DNA of 8,528 nt from Acidobacteriota bacterium (GCA_028876695.1 JAGWRH010000146.1:1-8528), one strand, 5' to 3'; counted from the stretch's first letter, positions 1 through 7,733 are shown. Made by a program: numbers and translations. The notes: generated from the sequence alone by a model not told the origin.

Positions 1-176
1 CGCTGGAGGAAATCTCGCGGCTTCGGCCGGCGGTGGACAAGTTTTTCGACGGCGTTCTGGTGATGGTTGAAGATCGCGATGTGCGGAAGAATCGCATAGC
101 GCTGCTGGCTTCGCTTTTAAAGGAATTCTCAACCATCGCGGATTTTTCCGAACTGGCCGCGGAAGAAGCGAAGTAA
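1..176 (+). CDS. glyS: Glycyl-tRNA synthetase beta subunit, C-terminal fragment
   Basis: Only the last 57 codons are in the window; the frame begins at base 3 and ends with TAA at 174-176. The gene enters from the left edge. The peptide has the pattern of the end of the GlyS C-terminal anticodon-binding (DALR-type) region: LRPAVDKFFDGVLVMVED, then RKNRIALLASL and a final IADFSEL. This 'RPAVDxFFDxVxVMxED...RxNRLxLL...DFSxL' ending is typical of the beta subunit of the bacterial alpha2-beta2 glycyl-tRNA synthetase, a cytoplasmic enzyme that charges tRNA-Gly. The catalytic alpha subunit and most of the beta subunit lie outside the window. ppdK follows on the same strand after 77 bp, so the two could share a transcript, although no clear promoter or terminator in the gap decides this. 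Family assignment is confident despite the short fragment. Confidence 0.9.
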   Translation, partial: LEEISRLRPAVDKFFDGVLVMVEDRDVRKNRIALLASLLKEFSTIADFSELAAEEAK

Positions 177-253
177 TCTATCAGGCTCTACCTCAATTAT
201 CGGCGGGCCGACAACTCCCGCAAGAATTTTCAAAAGCTCCATCTGAGGGAAAC

Positions 254-2962
254 ATGAAATACGTATATTTTTTTGGCGCGGGAAAAGCGGACGGTACGGG
301 CGACATGCGCGACCTGCTCGGCGGGAAGGGCGCCGGCCTGGCGGAGATGACGCGCATCGGACTGCCGGTTCCTGCGGGTTTCACGATCACCACCGAAGCC
401 TGCGACTACTTCTTTAAGCAGGGACGAAAGCATCCGGCGGAGTTGCGGGCGCAGGTGCACAGGGAACTCGAGCGCCTGGAAAAGCTCACCGGAAAGAAGC
501 TCGGAAATGCCAGCGATCCGCTGCTCGTGAGCGTGCGTTCAGGATCGGCTCGGTCGATGCCCGGCATGATGGAGACGATCCTGAATCTGGGACTTAACAA
601 TAAATCGGTGCAGGGTCTTGCGCGCGCCACGAGCAACGAGCGCTTCGCCTACGACGCATACCGCCGATTCGTGCAGATGTACTCGACCGTCGTCATCGGC
701 CTGCCGAAAGAAGACCTGGAAGAGCGGTTGCGGGAAATGAAGAAGCATCTTCAAGTGAAGGACGATACGCAGGTCACGGCCGAAGGCTGGCAGCAATTAG
801 TCCGGGAATATAAGTCCTATTTTCGGGAGAAGACCGGGAAGGACTTTCCGGAAGATCCGACCGATCAGCTCTGGGGCGCGATTGGCGCCGTCTTCGAATC
901 GTGGATGGGCGAGAAGGCGGTTACCTACCGGCGCGTTGAGAAGATTACAGGCCTGCTGGGCACGGCGGTCAACGTGGTGCAGATGGTGTTTGGCAATACC
1001 GGCGAAAATTCCGGGACGGGCGTCTGCTTCACGCGCGATCCCTCCACGGGCGAGAGGACGTTCTTTGGCGATTTTCTGCTCAACGCCCAGGGCGAGGACG
1101 TGGTCGCCGGCATCCGGACGCCGATGCATCTGAACGAACTCAAGTCCAAAATGCCAAAGGTGTACCAGCAACTGGAGCGCGTTCGGGAAAAGCTGGAGAA
1201 ACACTATCGCGACATGCAGGATATGGAGTTTACGGTCGAGAACGGAAAACTCTACATGCTGCAGACGCGCACCGGAAAGCGTTCGCCCGCCGCTGCATTT
1301 CGCATGGCGGTGGACATGGCCAAAGAAAAGCTGATCAGAGTTGAAGAAGCACTTGAACGAATCAAGCCGGAAGATATCGAACGCCTCTTCTACCCGGTTC
1401 TCGATTCCAAAATTCCGCGCGGGGAGCTTTCGAGCCGGAAGCTCACGACCGGAATCAATGCCGTTCCCGGCGCCGCGGCGGGCCGCGCCGTTTTTACGGC
1501 TGAAGAAGCAGAGGCATGGGCGACGCGCGGTGAAAAAGTGATCCTGGTGCGGCGCGAAACGAGTCCCGAAGACGTGGGCGGAATGTATGTGGCGCAGGGA
1601 ATTCTGACCGCGACGGGAGGGAAGACGAGCCACGCCGCAGTGGTGGCGCGCGGTTGGGGCAAATGCTGCATTGTGGGGGCGGAAGAGCTGCAAATTGACG
1701 TGAGCGCCAAGAAGATGAGCGTCGATGGCCGCGTAGTGGGAGAGGGCGACTGGATCACGCTCGATGGCGGCGACGGCACGGTTTACACCGGCGCGATCGA
1801 ATTGGTGCGTCCCGAGCCGCCGAAATCGTTCGAAACGCTCATGAAATGGTCCGATAACGTGCGGAAGCTGGGGGTGCGCACGAATGCCGATACGCCTCGC
1901 GACGCGCGCATAGCCCGCGAGATGGGCGCTGAAGGTATCGGCCTATGCCGCACCGAGCACATGTTCTTTAAAGATTTCGAACAGCCGGAGCGAAGCATCG
2001 AGCGGCAGGAAGCCATTCAGGAAATGATCCTGGCGGAAACGCCGGAGGCTCGCCGGAAGGCACTCGATAAGCTGCTGCCGTTTCAGCGCCGAGATTTTAC
2101 GGGAATTTTCGAAGCGATGGACGGCTACCCCGTCACGATCCGCTTGATCGATCCGCCGCTGCACGAATTTCTGCCGCATGACGCGGCGAAGCAGGCCGAG
2201 CTCGCGAAAAAGATCGGCATCTCGGCGGAAACGGTGGAGCGCCGCGTGGCGCAATTGCATGAAGCGAATCCGATGCTCGGCCACCGCGGGTCCCGGCTGT
2301 CGATCACCTACCCTGAAATTTTGGAGATGCAAGTTCGAGCGATAATTGAAGCGGCAATTGAATGCAAGAAACGCGGCATTAAAGTATTACCTGAGATCAT
2401 GCATCCACTGGTGCTCGATCGCAAGGAACTGAAGATTCTCGAGACGGCGACGCGCCGGGTGGCCGATGCGATCATTGCGGCAAGCAAAGTGAAACTTGAA
2501 TATTTGGTCGGCACGATGATCGAGCTTCCGCGCGCGGCGTTGCTCGCCGATCAAATCGCCGAGGTCGCCGAATTCTTCTCCTTCGGCACCAATGACCTCA
2601 CGCAGACCACGATGGGGCTTTCGCGCGACGACGCGGGGCGCTTCCTGCCGGAATACGTGGACGAGCATAAAGCCGGGATCTTCAAAGCCGATCCGTTCCA
2701 GACGCTGGACATTGATGGCGTCGGGTTGTTGATGAAATGGGCCATCGAGCGCGGGCGCCGCACTCGACCGAAGCTGAAGATCGGGATTTGCGGCGAGCAC
2801 GGCGGCGACGCCGATAGCGTCAAATTTTGCCATCAGGTTGGGATGAATTACGTCAGCGCGTCGCCTTTCCGAGTTCCGATCTCGCGGCTCGCGGCGGCTC
2901 AAGCCGTGATTGAAGAATCAAAACGCAAGAAGGGCGCTGGGAGGAAAAGCAAAGCGGTCTGA
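254..2962 (+). CDS. ppdK: Pyruvate, phosphate dikinase (PPDK)
   Basis: This 902-residue cytoplasmic enzyme interconverts pyruvate + ATP + Pi and phosphoenolpyruvate + AMP + PPi. It can run in the gluconeogenic direction or replace pyruvate kinase. The N-terminal nucleotide-binding part has GGKGAGLAEM at 23-32, SVRSGSARSMPGMMETILNL at 93-112, TRDPSTGER at 260-268 and QTRTGKR at 337-343. The swivelling phosphohistidine domain has GGKTSHAAVVARGWG at 455-469, with the catalytic His at 460 and the preceding Thr at 458 (the position regulated in plant PPDK). The C-terminal PEP/pyruvate barrel has GLCRTEHMFF at 563-572, RLIDPPLHEFLP at 630-641, GHRGSRLS at 676-683, FSFGTNDLTQT at 775-785 and CGEHGG at 846-851, where Cys846 is the expected acid/base. 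All expected catalytic positions are present. Length is slightly above the usual ~875-900, partly from a Lys/Arg-rich tail. The ATG is preceded by GAGGGA at 245-250, and the N-terminus aligns with the family start. It is distinguished from PEP synthase by these PPDK-type motifs and the N-terminal layout. Confidence 0.97.
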   Translation: MKYVYFFGAGKADGTGDMRDLLGGKGAGLAEMTRIGLPVPAGFTITTEACDYFFKQGRKHPAELRAQVHRELERLEKLTGKKLGNASDPLLVSVRSGSARSMPGMMETILNLGLNNKSVQGLARATSNERFAYDAYRRFVQMYSTVVIGLPKEDLEERLREMKKHLQVKDDTQVTAEGWQQLVREYKSYFREKTGKDFPEDPTDQLWGAIGAVFESWMGEKAVTYRRVEKITGLLGTAVNVVQMVFGNTGENSGTGVCFTRDPSTGERTFFGDFLLNAQGEDVVAGIRTPMHLNELKSKMPKVYQQLERVREKLEKHYRDMQDMEFTVENGKLYMLQTRTGKRSPAAAFRMAVDMAKEKLIRVEEALERIKPEDIERLFYPVLDSKIPRGELSSRKLTTGINAVPGAAAGRAVFTAEEAEAWATRGEKVILVRRETSPEDVGGMYVAQGILTATGGKTSHAAVVARGWGKCCIVGAEELQIDVSAKKMSVDGRVVGEGDWITLDGGDGTVYTGAIELVRPEPPKSFETLMKWSDNVRKLGVRTNADTPRDARIAREMGAEGIGLCRTEHMFFKDFEQPERSIERQEAIQEMILAETPEARRKALDKLLPFQRRDFTGIFEAMDGYPVTIRLIDPPLHEFLPHDAAKQAELAKKIGISAETVERRVAQLHEANPMLGHRGSRLSITYPEILEMQVRAIIEAAIECKKRGIKVLPEIMHPLVLDRKELKILETATRRVADAIIAASKVKLEYLVGTMIELPRAALLADQIAEVAEFFSFGTNDLTQTTMGLSRDDAGRFLPEYVDEHKAGIFKADPFQTLDIDGVGLLMKWAIERGRRTRPKLKIGICGEHGGDADSVKFCHQVGMNYVSASPFRVPISRLAAAQAVIEESKRKKGAGRKSKAV

Positions 2963-3008
2963 TCGGGCCACGCGGCGGGCAGCGCTGCGCATTCTGCCGT
3001 TCGACAGG

Positions 3009-5345
3009 TCAGGTCGGGATGCGCAGGAAAAAGTAAGCCCCGAGAAATGCGAAGATCGCGTCGGGCGCCCAAGCCGCGAGAGTCGGCGGCAACTGGCCGA
3101 TGGTGCCCATGGCCTCGAACAGCGCGGACGTAGCCCAATACGCCACCGCAACGGCAATGGCCAAGGCGATGCCTCCCAGCGCGCCGCGCGTGCCCACCAG
3201 AAATCCGAAGGGCGCGCCGAGGAAAATGATCACGGCGGCGATCACCGGGAACGCGAATTTTTTCTGCCATTCCACGGACAGTCGCGCGGTATCGAAGCCG
3301 GCCTGCTTCAGGCTGGCGATGTAGCGTCCCAACTGCCGCCAGTTCATTTGATAATACTGGCGCACTTCGCGCCGGAAATACGAAGGCGGCTCGCCGACCT
3401 CGGCAAGGGAAGTGACCTTGAAGGTCTGGAAATTCGAGACGCGACCGGTTTCATCGAAATCGCGCACCCACCCGCCGGTGAGCGCCCAAGTGTTTTCGGT
3501 CGGCTCCCACGTGGCGCGAGAAGCGTACACGCGGCGCCTGATCTGAAACGTGTTGCGGTCCAACTCGAAGACGCTGAGCCCGCCGAATAGCTGCTGGTCA
3601 GGATCGAAAAACTCGTAGTTGTAGAGCTTATTGTTCTGCCCGGCGATCCACTGTTGCGCGGGCTGAAAATAGGTCTGCGCCGGCCGGCCTTTGATCTCGT
3701 TGCGCAGCGCGTCCTGGCGTTGATTGGCGTAGGGGAGAAACGTGTCGTCCAAAAGGAACATGCCGCCCGCAACCAGACAACCCGCCAGAGTGAGCGGCAG
3801 AACCAGCCGGTAAAGGCTGATTCCCCCGGCCTTGAACGCGATGACCTCGTTATTCTTCGCAAGGATTCCCAGAGTGACGAGCGTCGCCACGAGCGCGGCG
3901 AGCGGCGCTAGCTGGTAAACCATCAGCGGAACGAGGTAGCGGAAATAGCTGATCACGGTGCCGATGGAAATGTGGTTCCGCGATATATCCGCGAGCAAGT
4001 CGAACAGCGTGAACGCGTCGAAGATCACCACGAAGCCGGCCAGCAGCACCACGAAATAGTAGAAAAACTGCTGCAGGAGGTAGACGTCGATCATCATCGG
4101 GAAACCGATCGCTCGTCCGGCACCGACGATCTTGCGAATCCCCACGGACCTCCGCGCGAACGACACCGGACCGTTGGAGGTCGCGACGCCGTTCGATGGG
4201 CGCGCGGCCGGTTGACGCTTCTTCCGCGCTGCTTGCAGCCACGCCAGCACACGGCTGGGCTTTCGAACGCTCTCGATCCTGTTGAAGAGAAGGAGCCCGA
4301 ACAGCGCCATGGCGAAGTTGGCGCCCCACACGCCGATCCAAGGGCTGATCTGTCCCTGCGCCGCGAGATGCGCACCGTAGACGAACAAAAAATAATAACC
4401 GCCGATCAGCACCAGCGTCAGAACCAGCCCAGCAGCGCGGCCTCCGCGGCGGGGACGTACCCCGATGGGCACTCCGATCAGCGCGAACACCAGGCAGGCG
4501 ACGGGGAAGGCGGCGCGCCGCTGCAATTCCACTCGCGCCTCAGTTTGATTCCCACCGCGACTGGCCAACAATGCGCCGGCGTGCTGTTCGGAAACGGGAA
4601 GAGATACCAATTTTCGGGGCAGAGCGACCTGCGAAAGATCAATCGCAAGATCGCTATCGCCGAAAGTGGTCACATTGTATCGGTCCGGCCGGCGCGGATC
4701 GTATTCCTGAGTGCTGCCCCTGCCCAGTTGAATTTCCAGTTGGTTAGGCTCCAACCCGCGCATGATTGAGGCGCTTTCGGCGGTGGTGATCGAGGTGCCT
4801 CGCTCGTCGGAGGAAGCCAAAAACACGCCACGCCATCGCGTGGCTGCCGCTTCCACATCTTGTACGTATAATACGGTGTGCGGCAGCCGCTCATCGAACA
4901 CGCGTGGTTGGACGGCGAACGGCGCTTGAGAAACGAGTATTCTTTCTTCGATGCGGCGGACAGTTCGCAGCGCCGCGGGGCTGAGCCAAAACGTAATGGC
5001 CATGTTCGCCGCGCAGGCAATCAGCGCCACGGAACCGATCGGAAGCAGCAGCCTTCGCAGGCTGATACCGCAGGCGTGCAGCGCGACGATTTCGCTATCG
5101 GCCGAAAGGCGTCCGAGCCCGATCAGCACGCCGACCAGAACGGCCATTGGCAGCGTGACGGCGAGCACGGGCGGAATGGCGCACAGGAACAGGAGCAACA
5201 CGTTCCCAGTGCTCCCCGAATGACCGACCAAAAGCTCCATGAAGCGCACCAGCTGCGGAATGAAGAAGACGAACGTGAAAACCACCAAGCCAAGCGCGGC
5301 GTGGGAAATTACTTCGCGGCTGATGTATCGGTCGATCAAGCGCAT
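3009..5345 (-). CDS. lptFG: Fused LptF-LptG lipopolysaccharide export permease
   Basis: The 778-residue protein contains two tandem YjgP/YjgQ (LptF/LptG) permeases, each about 360 residues, the usual size of one separate subunit. In the LptB2FG complex, LptF and LptG are the inner-membrane half-transporters that extract lipopolysaccharide and pass it to LptC/LptA. Half 1 (1-356) and half 2 (417-778) each show three N-terminal hydrophobic segments (about 15-37, 50-78, 98-120; and 421-451, 465-495, 510-531), a periplasmic jellyroll-like region (about 122-275; 533-692) and three C-terminal segments (about 278-297, 303-325, 335-355; and 695-717, 721-742, 755-776). Paralogous blocks include SEIVALHACGISLRRLLLP against NEVIAFKAGGISLYRLVLP, with the coupling-helix Glu kept at 85 and 500. 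Half 1 looks more LptF-like and half 2 more LptG-like (it ends YFFLRIP). The linker, about 357-416, is rich in Arg/Lys, consistent with a cytoplasmic location. The ATG is the first possible start after an in-frame TGA at 5358-5360; it has no clear Shine-Dalgarno. No lptA, lptB or lptC is nearby. Confidence 0.93.
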   Translation of the reverse strand: MRLIDRYISREVISHAALGLVVFTFVFFIPQLVRFMELLVGHSGSTGNVLLLFLCAIPPVLAVTLPMAVLVGVLIGLGRLSADSEIVALHACGISLRRLLLPIGSVALIACAANMAITFWLSPAALRTVRRIEERILVSQAPFAVQPRVFDERLPHTVLYVQDVEAAATRWRGVFLASSDERGTSITTAESASIMRGLEPNQLEIQLGRGSTQEYDPRRPDRYNVTTFGDSDLAIDLSQVALPRKLVSLPVSEQHAGALLASRGGNQTEARVELQRRAAFPVACLVFALIGVPIGVRPRRGGRAAGLVLTLVLIGGYYFLFVYGAHLAAQGQISPWIGVWGANFAMALFGLLLFNRIESVRKPSRVLAWLQAARKKRQPAARPSNGVATSNGPVSFARRSVGIRKIVGAGRAIGFPMMIDVYLLQQFFYYFVVLLAGFVVIFDAFTLFDLLADISRNHISIGTVISYFRYLVPLMVYQLAPLAALVATLVTLGILAKNNEVIAFKAGGISLYRLVLPLTLAGCLVAGGMFLLDDTFLPYANQRQDALRNEIKGRPAQTYFQPAQQWIAGQNNKLYNYEFFDPDQQLFGGLSVFELDRNTFQIRRRVYASRATWEPTENTWALTGGWVRDFDETGRVSNFQTFKVTSLAEVGEPPSYFRREVRQYYQMNWRQLGRYIASLKQAGFDTARLSVEWQKKFAFPVIAAVIIFLGAPFGFLVGTRGALGGIALAIAVAVAYWATSALFEAMGTIGQLPPTLAAWAPDAIFAFLGAYFFLRIPT

Positions 5346-5359
5346 GGGAGCGCGCCGTC

Positions 5360-5387
5360 ATTCTAGCATCGCGGCGTCGTGTGGGAA
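5360..5387 (-). promoter_or_regulatory. Possible promoter of the lptFG fusion gene
   Basis: Read on the minus strand, a TTCCCA box (5382-5387; 4 of 6 matches to TTGACA) is followed after 16 bp by TAGAAT (5360-5365; 5 of 6 matches to TATAAT). The predicted start of transcription would fall about 8 bases before the ATG at 5345, giving an almost leaderless mRNA. That would fit the lack of a visible Shine-Dalgarno there. The call rests on consensus matching only, and sigma factor preferences in this organism are unknown. Confidence 0.3.
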
Positions 5388-5427
5388 GTTCAAAGGCAGG
5401 GCGAACGGCAGGCGCGTGTTGCTAGAA
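5361..5427. repeat. 8-bp inverted repeat in the divergent spacer
   Basis: TTCTAGCA at 5361-5368 and TGCTAGAA at 5420-5427 are perfect reverse complements separated by 51 bp. The left arm overlaps the possible -10 box of the minus-strand lptFG promoter, and the right arm lies about 75 bp upstream of the GH57 start. Paired sites could bind a regulator acting on both divergent genes. An 8-bp match within a 156-bp region can also arise by chance, so the functional reading is weak. Confidence 0.25.
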
Positions 5428-5454
5428 GGCACCAGCGATGAATCGATACAGCCG

Positions 5455-5477
5455 TGCCGCGCCGGGTGGCCGCGGCA
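5455..5477 (+). promoter_or_regulatory. GC-rich hairpin just upstream of the GH57 ribosome binding site
   Basis: TGCCGCG (5455-5461) pairs perfectly with CGCGGCA (5471-5477) around a 9-base loop. The stem ends four bases before the AAGGAGG at 5482-5488. There is no following T-tract, so it is unlikely to be an intrinsic terminator. If transcribed in the GH57 leader it could stabilise the 5' end or affect ribosome access. The stem is visible in the sequence, but its function is unproven. Confidence 0.35.
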
Positions 5478-5481
5478 GTCT

Positions 5482-5488
5482 AAGGAGG
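5482..5488 (+). promoter_or_regulatory. Strong Shine-Dalgarno deciding the GTG start of the GH57 gene
   Basis: AAGGAGG is a near-perfect anti-16S match, 13 bases before the GTG at 5502-5504. An in-frame TAA at 5481-5483 overlaps its first two bases, and no other start codon lies between that stop and the GTG. This makes GTG the earliest possible start. The spacing is longer than the usual 5-9 bases. Confidence 0.75.
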
Positions 5489-5501
5489 AAGACCCAACCG
5501 A

Positions 5502-7691
5502 GTGAGCCGAGTCAACGTCGCGATTCTCTGGCACATGCACCAGCCGCAATACCGCGATCCCTCCACAGGCCGCTACCTGCTGCCCTGGACGCGCCTGCAC
5601 GCCCTGAAGGATTACTGGGGCATGGTGAAGATCCTCGAAGACTTTCCCCGGATCCATCTCACGTTCAACATGGTCCCTTCGCTCGTCGAGCAGATCGAGG
5701 AGTATGCCGGCGGCCGCTTCAGCGAACCGTGGTTCGACACGATTTTTTGCCGGGCGGATGGGCTTTCCGAGGAACAAAAATTCTCGCTGCTCGCCACCGG
5801 CTTTCACGTGAACGAAAACTACCTTCAGCGCTGGCCGCGTTACGGCGATTTAGCCGCGCAGGCACGCTCCGCCGGCGCGGAGGCATGCGCAGCGCGCTGG
5901 CCGGCGGCCGACTGGCGCGATTTGCAGTTGCTCTCGCAACTGGCCTGGATGGACGAAGAATACCTGGCGAAGGATCCGGCCATCCGCCAGTTGTCCGCCA
6001 AGGGTAAGGGCTTCAGCGAGGACGACAAAATCGTTTTGATGGAAAAGCAGCACGAACTGCTAGCCGGCGTTTTGCCGGAATATCGACGGGCCTGCGAGCG
6101 CGGCCAAATCGAAATTTCCACGACGCCGTATTACCATCCCATTCTGCCGCTGCTTTGCGATTCCAATATCGCGCGGGTGGCGAATCCGCATTCGCCGTTG
6201 CCTCATCCGGCGTTTCGTTATCCCGAGGACGCCCGCGCGCAGCTTGGCCGCGCCCGCCAGGCTCACAGACGCGTTTTCGGCAGCGAACCCGCCGGGCTGT
6301 GGCCCTCGGAAGGCTCGGTTTCAGATCAGGTGCTCGAGCTCGCGAGCGAAATGGGCTTTCAATGGTTCGCCACGGATGAAGGCGTGCTCGGCCGCACGCG
6401 TAATGAGGGATTTTGGCGGGACGCCGGTGGCTTTCCCGAGAACGCGCAGGATTTGTACTCGCCATGGCGCTACACGCGCGGCGGCGGAAGCCTGACCGGC
6501 TTCTTCCGCGACCATTATTTGTCTGACCTGATCGGTTTCGTTTACAGCCGAATGGGCGCCGAACCCGCGGCCGCCGATTTGCACGGCCGCATCCGCGCCA
6601 TCGCCGATCGCACGCCTGCCGGCCGCCCCGCGACGGTCAGCCTGATTCTCGACGGCGAAAACGCGTGGGAGTATTACCCGCAAAATGGCCGCGAATTTCT
6701 GCGCGGCCTCTACGGCCGCTTGCAAGCCGATCCGGACATGAGCGTCGTGACGATGAGCGAAGCCGCGCAGGCCATTGCCGACCCTCCGCGCCTTGATGGA
6801 GTTTTCCCGGCTTCGTGGATCAACGCCAACTTCGACGTGTGGATCGGCCACGCGGAAGATGTGCGCGCTTGGGATTTGCTGCGCGACGCGCGCGACACGT
6901 ACGCGCGCGTAACGGAATCGGGCGCGCGTTCCGGTAGAATCGCCGCCGACTCTCCGCAGGCGCGGCGCGCCTATGAATCGATTCTTGCCGCTGAAGGAAG
7001 CGACTGGTGCTGGTGGTACGGCCCCGAGCACGCTTCGGCCAACGACGCCGATTTCGACCGCATTTATCGCAATCACCTGACCGAAGTCTACAATGCGCTC
7101 CGCGAGCAGCCGCCGGATGCGCTGGCCCATCCCATCAAGCGCGCCGTGGTGCGCGGGCAGCAGGAGCCGGCCTCCGCGTATCTTGATGTTCTGGTGGATG
7201 GCCGCGAGAGCAATTATTTCGAATGGCTGGGCGCCGGTGTCTATTCCACGGAGCGCCGCGGCGCTTCCATGCACGGCGGGCAGAACATCCTCGGCGATTT
7301 GCGCTACGGCTTTGGCCCGACAAATCTTTTCATCCGCCTCGATCCGCTGGCCGATTCCATGCGCGACATCGCGGAATTTCAGGTGCGGCTCACGATGTGG
7401 GACTCGCGCGAAACGCGAATTACGCTCAGCGTCCATGAAGGAAATTTGTGCGACTGCATCGTCGAGCAGGCCGGCCTTTGTTTGCTGCGCCCGGAAGGGC
7501 TTGTCACGGCCGGATGCGGCAAGATTGTGGAAATTGCGCTGGCACGCTCGCTATTTGACGTGCGCGGCCGGCAGGATCTTCTGCTCAGCGTCGCTCTCTG
7601 GATTGGCGGGTTGCCGATCGATATTCTTCCGATCGAGGGAATGCTTCATATTCCGCTCGGGGAAGACAATTTCGCCTGGCCAGCGAAATAA
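5502..7691 (+). CDS. Glycoside hydrolase family 57 protein (amylopullulanase/alpha-glucan-acting type)
   Basis: The 729-residue protein shows the five conserved GH57 regions: HMHQP at 11-15; GQIEIS at 201-206; GLWPSEGSVS at 265-274 with the probable nucleophile Glu270; LDGENAWE at 383-390 with Asp384 the likely acid/base; and SWINANFDVWIGHAED at 438-453. A helical segment containing WCWWYGPEHASANDADFD (502-519) follows, as in amylopullulanase-like GH57 enzymes. The last part, about 555-729, looks like a beta-rich accessory domain, starting near YLDVLVDGRESNYFEWLGAG. GH57 enzymes are retaining alpha-glucan hydrolases or transferases acting on starch, glycogen or maltodextrins; exact activity cannot be read here. 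No signal peptide is evident because the catalytic domain starts at residue 4, so it is probably cytoplasmic and may act on stored glycogen. It starts at GTG behind a strong Shine-Dalgarno. It is divergent from lptFG, and a cupin gene follows by 42 bp. Confidence 0.93.
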   Translation: MSRVNVAILWHMHQPQYRDPSTGRYLLPWTRLHALKDYWGMVKILEDFPRIHLTFNMVPSLVEQIEEYAGGRFSEPWFDTIFCRADGLSEEQKFSLLATGFHVNENYLQRWPRYGDLAAQARSAGAEACAARWPAADWRDLQLLSQLAWMDEEYLAKDPAIRQLSAKGKGFSEDDKIVLMEKQHELLAGVLPEYRRACERGQIEISTTPYYHPILPLLCDSNIARVANPHSPLPHPAFRYPEDARAQLGRARQAHRRVFGSEPAGLWPSEGSVSDQVLELASEMGFQWFATDEGVLGRTRNEGFWRDAGGFPENAQDLYSPWRYTRGGGSLTGFFRDHYLSDLIGFVYSRMGAEPAAADLHGRIRAIADRTPAGRPATVSLILDGENAWEYYPQNGREFLRGLYGRLQADPDMSVVTMSEAAQAIADPPRLDGVFPASWINANFDVWIGHAEDVRAWDLLRDARDTYARVTESGARSGRIAADSPQARRAYESILAAEGSDWCWWYGPEHASANDADFDRIYRNHLTEVYNALREQPPDALAHPIKRAVVRGQQEPASAYLDVLVDGRESNYFEWLGAGVYSTERRGASMHGGQNILGDLRYGFGPTNLFIRLDPLADSMRDIAEFQVRLTMWDSRETRITLSVHEGNLCDCIVEQAGLCLLRPEGLVTAGCGKIVEIALARSLFDVRGRQDLLLSVALWIGGLPIDILPIEGMLHIPLGEDNFAWPAK

Positions 7692-7733
7692 TGCCGCAGC
7701 GCGCAGGCGCGTTGTCGTCCACTTCGCAGCGAC

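Noticed and set aside
177..253. Promoter for ppdK in the glyS-ppdK gap
   Set aside because: AT-rich patches such as CAATTAT and AAGAATTTT exist, but none has a partner -35 box at suitable spacing.
797..1693. 298-codon open frame on the minus strand opposite ppdK
   Set aside because: The translation is rich in His/Arg/Pro with no recognisable domain and lies wholly antisense to well-conserved PPDK motifs. Long antisense frames are expected in GC-rich coding DNA.
2963..3008. Possible bidirectional terminator between convergent ppdK and lptFG
   Set aside because: Only a GCAGCGCTGC palindrome without a loop and a 5-bp GGCAG/CTGCC stem are present, with no T-tract on either strand. This is too weak to call.
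2910..3590. 226-codon plus-strand frame bridging the ppdK end and the lptFG end
   Set aside because: It overlaps ppdK and runs antisense to conserved LptG-half sequence; its composition (Arg/Glu/Gly rich, no motif) is that of a shadow frame.
3972..4769. 265-codon plus-strand frame opposite lptFG
   Set aside because: The Gln/Arg/His-rich translation is the mirror of membrane-protein codons, and no homology is recognisable.
5419..5448. Plus-strand promoter for GH57 (TTGCTA with AATCGA or TCGATA)
   Set aside because: The -35 is acceptable, but the -10 candidates match the consensus poorly at the permitted spacings.
6321..7436. 371-codon open frame on the minus strand opposite the GH57 gene
   Set aside because: It mirrors the GH57 codon pattern, has no domain or membrane pattern, and covers conserved GH57 regions 4 and 5. 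It is a shadow frame.
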